Positions 12,479 to 24,600 of a DNA stretch of 64,000 nt are shown piece after piece (the stretch's first letter is position 1; every line of letters starts with the position of its first letter). Source of the DNA: Tethya wilhelma (lineage: Eukaryota; Porifera; Demospongiae; Tethyida; Tethyidae); the NCBI GenBank assembly GCA_964030475.1, contig CAXIPT010000007.1:1599986-1663985 (forward strand), in the 5' to 3' direction. The notes beneath the pieces were generated by a model. That model searched no databases, had not been told where the DNA came from, and saw nothing but the letters and a program-made list of their open reading frames with translations. The position numbers were made by a program, and so were the translations under genes.

Positions 12479-12824
12479 TATGTGTGTACATGCATGCGTG
12501 TTGAATACACTGTGTATATACATAAATACTCTCCATACATGCCAAATCATAATTGTCATATTTATGAAAAGTTAAGAATTGAGAGGATATGTTAACAAAC
12601 ATAAATCCATTAGAACAGATTTGAACAAAGCCATCCCCCTAGATAGGCCTAGTATAATGTAGTTGACATAATATACACAGGTTACTAAATCACTTGATGA
12701 TACGATACACATTGGCAATTATATTATGAAAAAAAATATTAACAATAATCATTATTATAGCACATAGATTACAAGAATTAATGTTTACATACTGTGGACA
12801 AACACCGGTGACATGCACTAGAGG
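12479..12824. other. MTFP1-a 3' flank
   Basis: AT-rich non-coding DNA shared almost unchanged with 14152-14507 in the second duplication unit. I see no other gene. Confidence 0.6.
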
Positions 12825-12956
12825 TTATGAGAAGATGATGAGAATGAGAGTCAATATGGCCATGGTAATAAACAGTCTGGCTATCTTTTGTTGCTGTTCT
12901 CTTTGCGCCGGGTTCACTGGTGGTCTTCGAGCACCTTGCTGGTCACCGTTGAACAT
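12825..12956 (-). pseudogene. Orphan duplicate of the RNF5 last exon
   Basis: It reads [18 protein letters not shown]... then the C-terminal TM segment ([17 protein letters not shown]) and stop, with an intact acceptor. It is nearly identical to the last exon of RNF5 at 14508-14639 (one Pro becomes Val). The other RNF5 exons are missing on this side because the duplication broke inside the last RNF5 intron. It could serve as an alternative terminal exon for RNF5 transcripts running through MTFP1-b, or be a dead fragment. Confidence 0.85.
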
Positions 12957-13211
12957 CTGAAACATGGGCTGTGCATGCATGCATGTGTGAAAAGTATTTT
13001 ATTATGCCAAAACTTGAAACTATACACAACATACACTCAGTATATCGTACATGTCAGAAAAATAATTATTATTACTGGCAATTAGCCTCATATCCAGGCT
13101 CTCTCCTTTGATTATAGAATAGTGGTAAGCAAGGTGGAATTTTTTTATATACACAACACTTTGTGTATGTGTGTGTGAGAGATTCTTCTCTGGCGGCGTC
13201 AGAAACGAAGG

Positions 13212-13262
13212 TTGTCAAGTAAACGCACGCGATCGATTACGCGCGCATGCGCGCTCGCGCTC
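13212..13262. promoter_or_regulatory. Duplicated promoter of MTFP1-b with NRF1 site
   Basis: TTGTCAAGTAAACG at 13212-13225 and GCGCGCATGCGCGC at 13241-13254 duplicate the gene B/MTFP1-a promoter, so copy b kept its own control region. Here no gene B lies on the other side. Confidence 0.6.
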
Positions 13263-13363
13263 TCGCGCACGTGCTTTGAGACGCAACGACGCCTTACCAA
13301 CCACGTGTTTGATCGGATCGGGAGATCTTTTTGATCGCGAGTCTTTTAGCTTTCCAGCTCATC

Positions 13364-14151
13364 ATGGCAAGTTTCCATGGAGTTGCAAAGCTTCCTGGAT
13401 TCAGAGAAAGGGCTATGGATTGCAAGAAGGCAGAAGAAAAGGACTATTTTAGGGAGATACCCACTAGATATCTTGGTTTGTTACAAATACAATGAAATAC
13501 TTGTATTTTCGCGGAGTTAAATTGAGCAATAGCTGTACTTCTCTTTATAGGGTATGCAAATGAAGTGGGTGAAGCATTTCGTCACATGATACCTCTGAGA
13601 GGTGTCCACTTGAGCTATGCAATATCATCTGCTTATGTTGTCTCACATGCCGCATCACAAGGCCTAAAGGCTCACAAAAACTGTTCAAAGAGTAACCCGT
13701 TCCACAAACAGCACATCCCAAATCAGCAAGTACATGAACTCGACCAAAAATACTCAAACCATAGCTCAACCATTGCACATCATCGCCATGGTAACAGTGT
13801 CAATGTATCACCTCCTGCGGCTGTCCTAGATACACTAGTATGGCAGGGACTGGCGTCTGTGATCATCCCCGGGTTGGCTATCAATAGACTGTGTGCCGTG
13901 TCAAGATTTGTCCTGAATAGACACGCAAGGAGGCTGATGAGCGACCAAATGAGGAACTGGATGGTGACTGGAATTGGGTTGGGCTCCATACCACTTATAA
14001 TTCATCCCATTGACAGGTAAGTTGTTCAAACTAACTGGGTGTTCACCTTGTTTGACCGTCTCATTGATATGGTGTGTCTTTACCTCTTTTGTTATGTAGT
14101 GCTGTGGACACTTTCATGGACTTTTGTGTGCGACCGTTACTAAGAACTTGA
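13364..14151 (+). CDS. MTFP1: Mitochondrial fission process protein 1, copy b
   Basis: Exons 13364-13475, 13551-14016 and 14100-14151 have exactly the same lengths as copy a (112, 466 and 52 nt) and encode 209 residues. Differences from copy a are a few conservative substitutions (EIPTRYLG for EIPIRYLG, HELDQ for HELNQ, RLMSDQMRNW for RLLSDQMRKW). All MTFP1 signatures are intact, so both copies look functional. The two differ mostly in introns and flanks, which points to a recent duplication or gene conversion. Confidence 0.93.
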
Positions 14152-14507
14152 TATGTGTGTACATGCATGCGTGTTGAATACACTGTGTATATACATAAAC
14201 ACTCTCCATACATGCCAAATCATAATTGTCATATTTATGAAAAGTTAAGAATTGAGAGGATATGTTAACAAACATAAATCCATTAGAACAGATTTGAACA
14301 AAGCCATCCCCCTAGATAGGCCTAGGCCTAGTATAATGTAGTTGACATAATATACACAGGTTACTAAATCACTTGATGATACACATTGGCAATTATTATA
14401 ATTACATTATGAAAAAAATATTAACAATAATCATTATTATAGCACGCAGATTATAAGAATTAATGGTTCACATACTGTGGACAAACACCGGTGACATGCA
14501 CAAGAGG
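14152..14507. other. MTFP1-b/RNF5 convergent intergenic region
   Basis: AT-rich 3' flanks of MTFP1-b (+) and RNF5 (-). It is the duplicate of 12479-12824, and I see no gene in it. Confidence 0.6.
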
Positions 14508-15511
14508 TTATGAGAAGATGATGAGAATGAGAGTCAATATCGCCATGGTAATGAACAGTCTGGCTATCTTTTGTTGCTGTTCTCTTTGCGCCGGGTTAGG
14601 TGGTGGTCTTCGAGCACCTTGCTGGTCACCGTTGAACATCTGAAACATGGGCTGTGCATGCATACACGTGTGACAAGTATTGTACATGTCAGGACTTCAC
14701 AAGTATACACAACGTACACACATACATGTGTGACAAAACACATATTGTACACATCAGAACTATAACTGTTAAATAGCTTCATTTCCAGACCTCTCTCTAC
14801 CTTGTATAGAGGAGGCGAGGTGGAATTTATATACACAACACTTTGTATATATGTGTGTGTGTGTGTGTGCTAGTGAACTCACCCCTCCCATCATTGCAAA
14901 TGGGAAAGCTCCGATTCCAAATGAAATATTTATACCCTGCATTCCGTCTGCCTGCAAACAGCACACAAAATCAATGTAATAAATGTATGAACTACAAGTT
15001 GAAGCTGGGGGGACCCATCAAACATCAAATTATGTGTTCTCACTTGTTCTCTATTCGGGGGTTCCTCTCTCTGCCCTTGTGGTCTAGGGGGGACCTTTTC
15101 TCGGGGGTCTTTTTGATCTGTCGACCCCCGACCATAAAGGGGGATCAATTTCTCTTTGTGAATGACTGACTTGCAGACAGGACAAGTGGGGTTGTTAGGT
15201 CTAGCTTCCATCCACTGTACAAACAAATATAAGTTCACGCGTACATGTGTGTATTGCATGTTCATATACAACTGGAACTTACTTTGTGAATACAGGGCCA
15301 GCTGCAGTGGGAAAGAAACATATGTAGTCAATAGATAAATCCATACACAAAGAACTGCTTTGATAATAACTTAGAGTATAAATACTCACCAAAAGAGATG
15401 GCCACACAAACTGACTACAGCATCCTTTGCTTGTTCAAAACAAATGTTACATTCATATTTTCCGTCTCCTTGACTACTGCTCTCTTCGCTAGCTGTGGAG
15501 GAAGTCGCCAT
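14508..15511 (-). CDS. RING-type E3 ubiquitin ligase RNF5/RNF185-like
   Basis: Five exons, 15390-15511, 15283-15301, 15044-15214, 14883-14951 and 14508-14639, give 170 codons plus stop. The N-terminus carries a C3HC4 [34 protein letters not shown], then [20 protein letters not shown] and YGRGS. A basic Pro-rich linker, a GxGAFPF segment ([15 protein letters not shown]) and a C-terminal hydrophobic anchor ([15 protein letters not shown]) follow. RNF5 and RNF185 are ER/outer-mitochondrial-membrane ligases acting in ER-associated degradation. The length and order of parts fit the family. A tiny 19-nt exon encodes WPCIHK inside the RING. The gene is head-to-head with HECTD4. Confidence 0.92.
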
Positions 15512-15910
15512 CTTCACCAACACTTAGAAATCTTTGGTTTTCTATCTTGACTCAGTTCTCTGTTCGTTTTATATTTACGGGTCAAAGGTCAATTGCGTCA
15601 TCCATGTGACACGTCAGCAACAAATCTTGTGACTGACATGTGACCGTCACATGATGCCAGTTGGAAAATTTCGTAGTGAAAGCAACTTCATCACAAAGCT
15701 AAAGGATTTCTGCTATTGCAGTTGAACCAAGTTCTGGTGAACTAATTCTATGCTATTGGCTAAGTCACTGCTTCATTTGACAGAGGTAAATTAAACCGTT
15801 AGAAAAATATACCGCTATAAATGAAGTATTTTTGAAAATTTCAAAATTACTTTATTCTGTTCACAGGCAGCTGCATTGATTGTGAAAGTGTTGTTGGCAA
15901 GCTAGCCACC
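15512..15910. promoter_or_regulatory. Shared RNF5/HECTD4 promoter region
   Basis: About 400 bp between the two divergent start codons. It contains TGACxxxCA-type half palindromes (GTGACCGTCACATGATG, about 15641-15657) and CACGTCAGC. A HECTD4 5' UTR intron may end at ttctgttcacag (15868). No TATA box is obvious. Confidence 0.5.
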
Positions 15911-16671
15911 ATGCCAGCCACACTGAAACCTGGTGACCTTTGGCAGTGGCTAGCTGTCAACGAGGAACGTTTGCTTCTTCACGATGGTCTCATGCACATG
16001 GCTGACCATATCGCCGTCCCGAGTGGAGTGGCTGACGTCAGCGAAGAAGATTTAGGTTTGCCAGTCTTGGATGGGAAGTCTCCTGACGAATTGGCAAAGA
16101 TTATTCGCAAGGAGTGTAGCACCAAGTCGACCACGTATGCCAGCTTGATGGAATATCGTCTGAACGCACTCAGGGGACTGTGGCTAGCACTGAAGGAGTT
16201 GAACGAGAAGAGAGCTTCGAACGTTTCAAAAGAGTCAAGCTCTTCTTCGCAAGGACAGGGAGGACACTCTGTTTCGTTTGCGTCTCGGATCAGTCTAGTG
16301 CTTATCTTCCCGATCATGAAATCATTGAGTAAATTTGATCCAACCCTATCATCAGAGACGGCTAGTATCTTGCTCGAAGCGTTGAGAGCGTGCGAGCCCC
16401 TCTCTCTCAGCTCCGAGGCTCACGACTGTATCAGTGGTTTGGAGAACCTGTTGTGTTCATGGTTGAACACCGTACAAGAGAGCTCGGATGTGCCGCTGAC
16501 TCAAGTCCAAAATGCATCGTCAGCACTTGTCGCACTCTCAGTAGCAGTGTGAGTACATGTCTTGTGATTCTATTTAATGCCCACCATTATTATTAGTCAA
16601 TTTGAAAATGCACACGTAATGTAATTATCTTTGTGTATTGTTGTTCCACTACATATTATATCATCTATTGC

Positions 16672-16704
<33 letters not shown>

Positions 16705-16959
16705 CATACATACATACATACATACATACATACATACATGTACGTACAGTGGAACTGGTAGCCTACTGCTAAGAACGGTACACATGCTCCAGTCACTCAA
16801 GACCTCTTATCCTACGCTGGAACTACTAGTGCCTGGTATTTTGAATAAGCTGCTCTGGGAGCACGTGACGCAGGAGGACTCCTCTGCTCTCACGGCCGAC
16901 TCTCATCTCCTCTGCTGGGGCTACGATGACGGACTGGTCCAAGATGGGAAGGAAGGAGC

Positions 16960-17004
<45 letters not shown>

Positions 17005-17145
17005 ATATTTGGCCACCTACCTCGAGTGTGTAGTAACAGTTACACATTGAGGTTTGTTTTAGTTTATACAAGAAGGCTGAATTTGTTTTCAATGTGGACA
17101 GTGGCACTTTACACAAATGGTTTATTTCCTCCCCCTCCCCTACCC

Positions 17146-17202
<57 letters not shown>

Positions 17203-19116
17203 CCCACTCACAGGACCACGCTCCATTGTATTTGATGGCAAGTTTGTTTACCTGACCAGCTCCTCTCTCAAGTACCTCCTCAAGCTGGGTACAGGGAAGA
17301 GAGGAACAATCCGAGGGTTTGTCTACACCAGCTGTGAGGTTGACCCCGGCTGGGTGGTCCTGGTGAACGGGAGACTCCTTCACAGAAAGACAGGAGATGG
17401 AGAGAGTGCCGAGAACTTTTGCACACTGATCGACTGCGCCACTCTAAAGGTTTGTGGAGTTTGAGAAGAGATTGTGAAGAAAATGTGTCGATTTTAAGTA
17501 CTATAGAGCACTGTTGTATGTGTCATTAGCCATCACTAAGACGACACCAATCATGTTTAGAAGCGATGGTGTAGATTTAGTTATTTGTGGCTGAAAGAAA
17601 GAGCAAATTTAATTCTCATTAGTTCTGCTTAAAATGGTTCCATTTTTAGCAGCATCAGTAACATTGCAAGAAGCTCAATTTATAATTTTAATCGGATGCA
17701 AGATGATTATCTTACATTTGTGCTTCTCTTACAGCCCAGCGGTAGTGTCAAACTTGAAGATGGTCCAACAGAGCCTGTCCACAGTCTCCAGTTCATGTCC
17801 GACGGGATGTTCGTCTACTGGCTGTACGCCCTGAAGGCCCAGGAGACTGTCTCTCATCCTGTGACTGGGGAGAAGATAAAACAACACCCGGTCTATGTGC
17901 ACACCTTGGAGCTCAAGGTACAGACAGGAAAAGGGACTGTCCCCTCTTATGGATGATGTAATCGCAATTATCTCTGGCATGTCAAGTTCAATAGTATGTG
18001 TAGTTAGGTCACCCCATTTTATTGACTCCTTTGCTACTATAGTGACAAACACATGTGTCTCTACCTGACATTTATCATATGTTTGTTCCAATGTCCACTA
18101 CATGTAATTCTCACATTGTCTAGTTGTCTATGTGTGTTAAACATACCTACAAAGAGATGTACAGTGGTTTGTGGCAAGCTTACAGACTTGTTAGATGGCT
18201 AGCTGAGCCATTTTGGCAGTCTACCAGTCTGTAGTTGTTAGAGATGTGACAACATGTCTAACCGACATATCTGTAGTGAACTAGATGCTTTCAACCTTGT
18301 TAATATTTCTTGAATGAGTTGCTTCTCATGGATATGTGTATGTTACACCATATGGCCAAAATGTGCATACTATTATAGGTTCATTTCATTCTCTGGTTCA
18401 GCTGTGTGGTTTATGTACTTCAATTAGTATGATTATAGGCAGCTGGGTATTGATTATCTGTGGCTGGCCCACTCATATGTGATTATCAGAGTAGCTAGCC
18501 TCATTCTCAAAATTTAGACTTGCCAATGTGTTTTTAAAGTCTTTTGGGAGAACAACCTTTGCTGTGATTATATATTTGTATCATTTAGGCCAGTGAGGAG
18601 GACCCTAGTAATTTTGTCCTCGTTCCCCGAGGGGAGAGAGTCCTCTTGCAGCGCAGTGGTCCTGATGTGGACAAGAACTCAGATGTCGTGAAGGCTCTTG
18701 TGAGGGCTAATCCTTCCTATGCTTCTACTGCAATGTCACTGCTAGGAGGCTCCAAGGATGACCCATGTGAGTGGTGTGATGTTTTCTTGCTCATTTCGTT
18801 TGTCAGTGAATGAAATCTTTGTGGCATGGCATGTTTTATCCCTCTCTCTCTCTCAGTATCATTTAGGCCAGTGAGGAGGACCCTAGTAATTTTGTCCTCG
18901 TTCCCCGAGGGGAGAGAGTCCTCTTGCAGCGCAGTGGTCCTGATGTGGACAAGAACTCAGATGTCGTGAAGGCTCTTGTGAGGGCTAATCCTTCCTATGC
19001 TTCTACTGCAATGTCACTGCTAGGAGGCTCCAAGGATGACCCATGTGAGTGGTGTGATGTTTTCTTGCTCATTTCGTTTGTCAGTGAATGAAATCTTTGT
19101 GGCATGGCATGTTTTA

Positions 19117-19162
<46 letters not shown>

Positions 19163-21630
19163 CCTTCAGCCGGAGGTACCAGTACTGGTCTTACAATGAG
19201 AATACTCCAAAAGTGTGCTGCCTATACGACAGGCTCCTCCCTCGTCTTCCTGACTGCCCCGCCCACTTCCGGAGGACGAGGGGGACTATTTGGAGTCCAG
19301 AGTGGAAGCTCGTCGAAGGCTCTCTGTTTCAACCTCTGCTTTAGCATTGTTAGTGGAAAATCTCTCGCTCAGGTTGACCTCTTCCCGACCTCTCAACTCC
19401 ACTGTGCACTCTCCAAGGGAGCTTCAGTTGAGACCATGGGTGAGAGAAACAGTAGTAGTAGTGTTTAGCCTCGTTCCCAGGCTCTCTCCCAGTGAATATT
19501 TATGCACGCACGCGCGCAAAAATAAGAAGGGAGAGAGCCTGGTACGTGAAATCACGTGAATGACGTTGCCCGTAGAGAGACAGTAGAGAGAGTTTGTATG
19601 GTTTCTCTACTACAGCATACTAATTTTTCTGCGCGCGACGTCATTCACGTGATTTCGCGTACCAGGCTCTCTCCCTTCCTATTTTTCAGCGTGTAATATT
19701 CAGGGAAAGAGCCTGGGAACGAGGCTAAGTAGTGTTATCATAGCCACATTCCCTGACCATTTATTTCCCCAAACTATTGTTGAGGGTATGGATAAAATGT
19801 TATTATTAGTTTTTTTTCCTATAATTATACTTAAGGGAAAATTTAGTGACACTAGGCACTAGATTTTTCCTATATATTATAGGGGATTTTTAGTGACATG
19901 CACTAAATTTTTCCTATAGTAGTTGAGGAAAGTAGAGCAAAAAATCTAGTGCCTAGTGTCACTGTATACTGTATACTGTACTGTGTACTGTATGCTGTAT
20001 ACTGTATACTGTACTGTGTACTGTACTGTGTACTGTATACTGTATACTGCATACTGTACTGTGTACTGTATACTGTATACAGTATACAGTATACAGTATA
20101 CAGTATACAGTATACAGTATACAGTATACAGTACACAGTACAGTATAAAGTATACAGTATACAGTATACAGTATACAGTATACAGTGAAACTAGGCACTA
20201 GATTTTTTGCTCAACTTTCCTCAACTACTATAGGAGAAATTTAGTGCTTGCTGTCACTAATGTCACCCCCAGGTACTACCGTAGATCGGGAAATTTTCGC
20301 CGTTAAAAAATTTTCGCCACGTGCGCGAGTGGCGAAAATTAAACGCGCGAAAATTTAAAACGTATGGTGATCTTTACCGAATCAGTCAAAGTGGCGAAAA
20401 TTAAACACGCGAAAATTTATAGCGGCGAAAATTTCCCGATCTACGGTATAGGAGAACTTTAGTGACAGACCATTATAATGCTCCCCAAATACTATAGGGA
20501 AAATTTAGCACATCACTAAATTTTCCCTATCACACTATAGGAAAAAAATTTAGTGCATGTCACTAAAAATCCCCTATAATATATAGGAAAAATCTAGTGC
20601 CTAGTGTCACTAAATTTTCCCTTAAGTATATAGAAAAAAAAACTAATAATGACATTATGTACGGAACCCTATTGTTGATATGTAGTAAGTTTGTTTGAGC
20701 TAGTTTGCTATGTATATCTTTGCTCTTGTTCTATGAGCTCTATATAGAATTTGCAAAATTCATATCTTTTGATATTAGCATTGACCTGAACTACTGTATA
20801 GGTTTGCATTTAAAAGTTAACTTTTAAAAAAAACATCTGTAGACATTACTTTGTGCTTATGATTTATCAAAGTGTTATTTTTGTCTCCTCTCTCCCAGCT
20901 GCCTGTTACGACTGTCGTAACCACTGCGTGTGGACTTGCAATGACGATTGGATCGACATCTGGGACTGTGCCGGCAAAGTTAAAGCAGCCGCACACCAAC
21001 TGGCCTCTCGCCTCGGCAAGACCAACATCAAAGACCTCATCCCACCCGTCAAGGAGAGCCAAGAAGATGCACAAAGCACCATTCCCGTCTCTGAAGCCAT
21101 TACTCTCATGTTGAGGCACATTGGTATTGAATCGTGCCGACTCGTGCCCGGATTTGAGTTCTCTACGACTGTTGTTCACAGCCTCCCTCTCTCTTTCTTG
21201 AAGCAGTGCTGTGACCTCCTCGAGTGTAGCCTTGAGGAGAAGAGCTGGGCCAATGCCCTGGCTGTCACCATCACCTTACAGGTATGTATGTAGGGTTATA
21301 AATGTAAATTGACAGAGAATTTAGTACCATAAATTATAGTGAAAGGTTTCGTGGATGGCATTTTGCCTTTCTTTTGTGGATGATCGAACTGTTGTGACAC
21401 ACATATATTTTATATATATATATATATAATTACGGAGAATTTTGCAGATAAACGGTATATCCCACCCAATATTTGTATATTCGATTCCGTATTCCTCACT
21501 GACTGACTGGTGAACTATTTTGTGAGGTTTGATTCTTTTACTCTTGATTTTTTTAGGCTGTGTTGCCAGCATTTCTCACCATTGGCAAACATCCCAGTGA
21601 CAAGTTGGTGCCTCTCAAGGACAGAGTCAG
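15911..21630 (+). CDS. HECTD4: HECTD4 N-terminal exon block
   Basis: In-frame exons: 15911-16548, 16750-16961, 17214-17449, 17735-17917, 18589-18766, 19170-19439, 20899-21281, 21557-21630. They encode a helical start (PATLKPGDLWQWLAVNEERL), then a beta-rich region (IVFDGKFVYLTSSSLKYLLK, GFVYTSCEVDPGWVVLVNG) and SLQFMSDGMFVYWLYALK. The last is followed by a CWTCNDDWIDIWDCAGK-like Cys/Trp stretch (CRNHCVWTCNDDWIDIW). An exact second copy of exon 18589-18766 lies at 18867-19044; its 178-nt length means both cannot be included without shifting the frame. The block ends at the donor of the giant intron. Confidence 0.85.
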
Positions 21631-24600
21631 GTGAGCTACGTGTATGTGTACATTACTATAATTCCACAATGTTCCTTGTTACCGTATCTCTGTTTTGTAT
21701 GCATTCTAGTTCCTAGATACATAGTATAACATCCAGGTATGGTCAACATCCGACTTTGGATGATTCTAGACCTCAAATGTTAAGAATATACGAAAATTTC
21801 CTGCTATATGGTACCTTGAATGAAATTTTATCCAAAAGTGGGTGATTTTAGATCTGTTCCCTCTATAGAGAAATGAGGTAATCTACACTGTATATGTTAT
21901 CATCCACATTTGGGTGTTTTGTGCCTACCAATAGTGGATGGCAGCATGGCACATTTTCACTTCCACTTTTAGATGTTTTGTCAGTCATCGATGAATTAAA
22001 TTAAGGGTAAAGGATCCATATCAAACTGTGAACATCTATATTATTGATAATATGATTAATTTTAGTGTGGCCATATTACAAGATACATATACAAGCAGTT
22101 TTAAGTTGGTATTCTTACTTTGAGAGCCTTGAGGGAGGAATACAACTATTTTGGTAATGGTATACCTACTTCATTGTTAGCAATGTTACTATTGACACAC
22201 TAACAAGTTTTATTGAAGGGTGAGAAAGGTGACTTGGAAACTTGTCTGACATATTTGATGAGCTGGTGTATAATAAACAATTATTTTAAAATTGAAGGGG
22301 GTGGAGATAAAGGAGGAGGGGATTCCCCTTCTTGGATCTGTAACCCCTTCCCCCCTCTGTAGAGAGCAAAATGGTGTTACTATGCATGTAAATATATTGA
22401 CATAGTTTATTGGAAGTGGACGTGGTTAAGCAAAGATTTACTAACATTGACCTTCGTAGACATTTAAGAGATGTTCACACATTAATGTTATTATTAACCC
22501 TTTACACCCGGAAATTGCAGGATGTGGCCACGTGATGAATTACTAAATTAAAATTTATTTTTTTGTACTAGTTGATTGATGTTTATTATGCAGCTTTGGC
22601 TGCATACTTACTTCAAAAAGGACAAACTAATGTGTTAAAGTACTTATCTCTTACCTGTATGACAGCTAATCCTAGCGTGGACATGGCTGATCCTAGAAAA
22701 ATTTGCTCAAAAATTGGAGGGTTCGAAGTTCAATAGATTTCCGAGCGTCTTTGGCTTTCTTTCTCTCTGGCTTTGAGCAGCATCCAAACTAAGCTCATAA
22801 ATATATAGACTAACTATCCCTCTACTACCACAAGTAGCGCTAAGCTTCTAATCCTAGAGACTACAGAGAAAACGAGCTAAGAAAACTTATAGTCACGATC
22901 GCGGCGATCGTGACCTTTTGCACTTCTCGACCTCGTTGAGCCCCACCTACTTATCAGTTCCAACTCAAACTTGGTATTTTACTAGGGTGATACCTTACCT
23001 AAATGCACAGCAAGTTTAAAGTTCAATGCTAATTCGCTTAGCTGCAGAGCTCGCGCTAACGTTGCGATGACGTCTTTAGACGTCAATCATATTTCAAATG
23101 CAATAATTAAATGACGTTTATAGCCGTCATTCGTAATTAAAGGGTTAAGGAGGAAGTATTGTGTCATGCAGTTTACAAAACTACATACTTAAGTATTGTT
23201 TGCGAAATTTCTATTTGAGCTATAGTAAATTTACATATGAATGTAAAAAAAAAAAATAACGAAAAACAAACTGCAATACATTGTGTACTTTTCTACCTGA
23301 GGTCAACTATATATCGCTGATTTAATCTTCATCTCGGACTACTGCAAGAAAGTCATTGATTTCAGTTTCTCTTTCTGTTCCCAACTCATCACTGTCACGG
23401 ATGTAAGGTTCAAGGCGAATATCGGAGAATGTCGAGGGTCTTGGCTTAAGTTCAAGGTTAACAGCTTCTTGTTTGTCCTTGTCCATTCCATGTTCATCAA
23501 TAAGTTCCTTGTCAGACTTAGCAATTGGTTCGCACGAAGAATTGTTTTCATCATCAGTGATTTGTTCATCTACATGCAAGGAAGTTGAAGATGGTTGCTT
23601 ATTAGCTGTCTCATTCTCTTGTATCGTGGCTGCTTCTCTCTCTTCTTGAGCCTTCTCTACATCTAGTAGTTGTTGTTGAGTTGGTACAGGGTCCACCACA
23701 CTGTGTGTGACCACTGGAGGAGGAACATGAATGATTTCGTGATCAACAAGTTCTTCTTTAGAGAACCGTAGTTTGATTTTGAGCATTAAAGAGTCGAGTT
23801 TGTTCCGCAATTTCTTTGGAAGTGCAAAGGCATACGTGTGATAGGTCATGATGCCTAGGAAAGTGATGAAAGCAATGCTAGTTGAAGTAGGCAAGGGCCT
23901 CTTGATTTCCCTCTCCAGCTGCTCTGATGTAGAGAGAACCAACAGAGAAGATTAGAAGGTTGAATATGAACGATGTTTCAAGTACATCTACTTGCCATAA
24001 TTTGTAGATTTTCCCTTGCAGCAAGAGCTTCAATAGCAAGAGAGAGGCTAGTGTGCAGGTACTGATAAGGGGCTGTATTTTAGTATCTCCATTTACATAA
24101 TTAAAAATATCCAAAACTAGTAGAATTGAAATCAGTAATCCAGGCCAGTAGCGATGTTTGAGATTGTAAGGAGCATAATAAGCATCCATGAAGGGATAAA
24201 ATCTTGCATGTTTGATCCAATTTATTGCCCTACTATTTGAACAACGCAGAAGCCACGGATAAGAGAAAAGGAGAACTATATGTACAGCAGTCACCAAAAC
24301 AACTGTAATAGCTGCTAGAAACAAAGGAATATGCTTTCCTTCCAAGTAATGTACACTAGTATCATACAGCCACACTGTCTCTTTTGAACCATTAGGATAC
24401 TCAAGGGTTGCCAAGGGAAATGGTGTATTAACAAAATTGTTAGAAAGTAAGATCACAGTAGCTAGTGCTGCAACTGGATTTGTTCCTGCTAAGAGTCGGG
24501 CTATTCTTGTGGAGTATTCACTGCTAATGATTATAATGGTGCTCAAAACTACAATGTAAACATTATAAGCCATATTTATCCATGTTTTGATGTAGCCGTC

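Larger units (their letters stand above)
11518..14865. repeat. Tandem segmental duplication, two units of about 1.66 kb
   Basis: Unit 1 is 11518-13177 and unit 2 is 13178 to about 14865. Both start AGAGATTCTTCTCTGGCGGC and end in a (GT)n tract in the RNF5 last intron. Each holds the NRF1 promoter, a full MTFP1 gene and the last RNF5 exon. The units are nearly identical in coding DNA, with small indels outside it. Confidence 0.9.
19803..20651. mobile_element. Large palindromic element (about 850 bp) with inner palindromic satellite
   Basis: The arms 19803-19960 and 20490-20651 are inverted copies (CTTAAGGGAAAATTTAGTGA... with ...TCACTAAATTTTCCCTTAAG). The middle holds TATACTG repeats that switch to the complementary TATACAG repeats near 20080, so the satellite continues the palindrome. 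A separate hairpin (20277-20448) sits inside the right arm. No coding capacity beyond repeat-derived frames. Confidence 0.8.

Noticed and set aside
19903..20201. Four overlapping open frames of YCILYTV/YSIQYTV repeats
   Set aside because: They are translations of the self-complementary TATACTG/TATACAG satellite on both strands, with no coding evidence.
22891..22911. TCACGATCGCGGCGATCGTGA palindrome as an operator or origin
   Set aside because: It lies inside the piggyBac-type element and there is no other support for a regulatory role.
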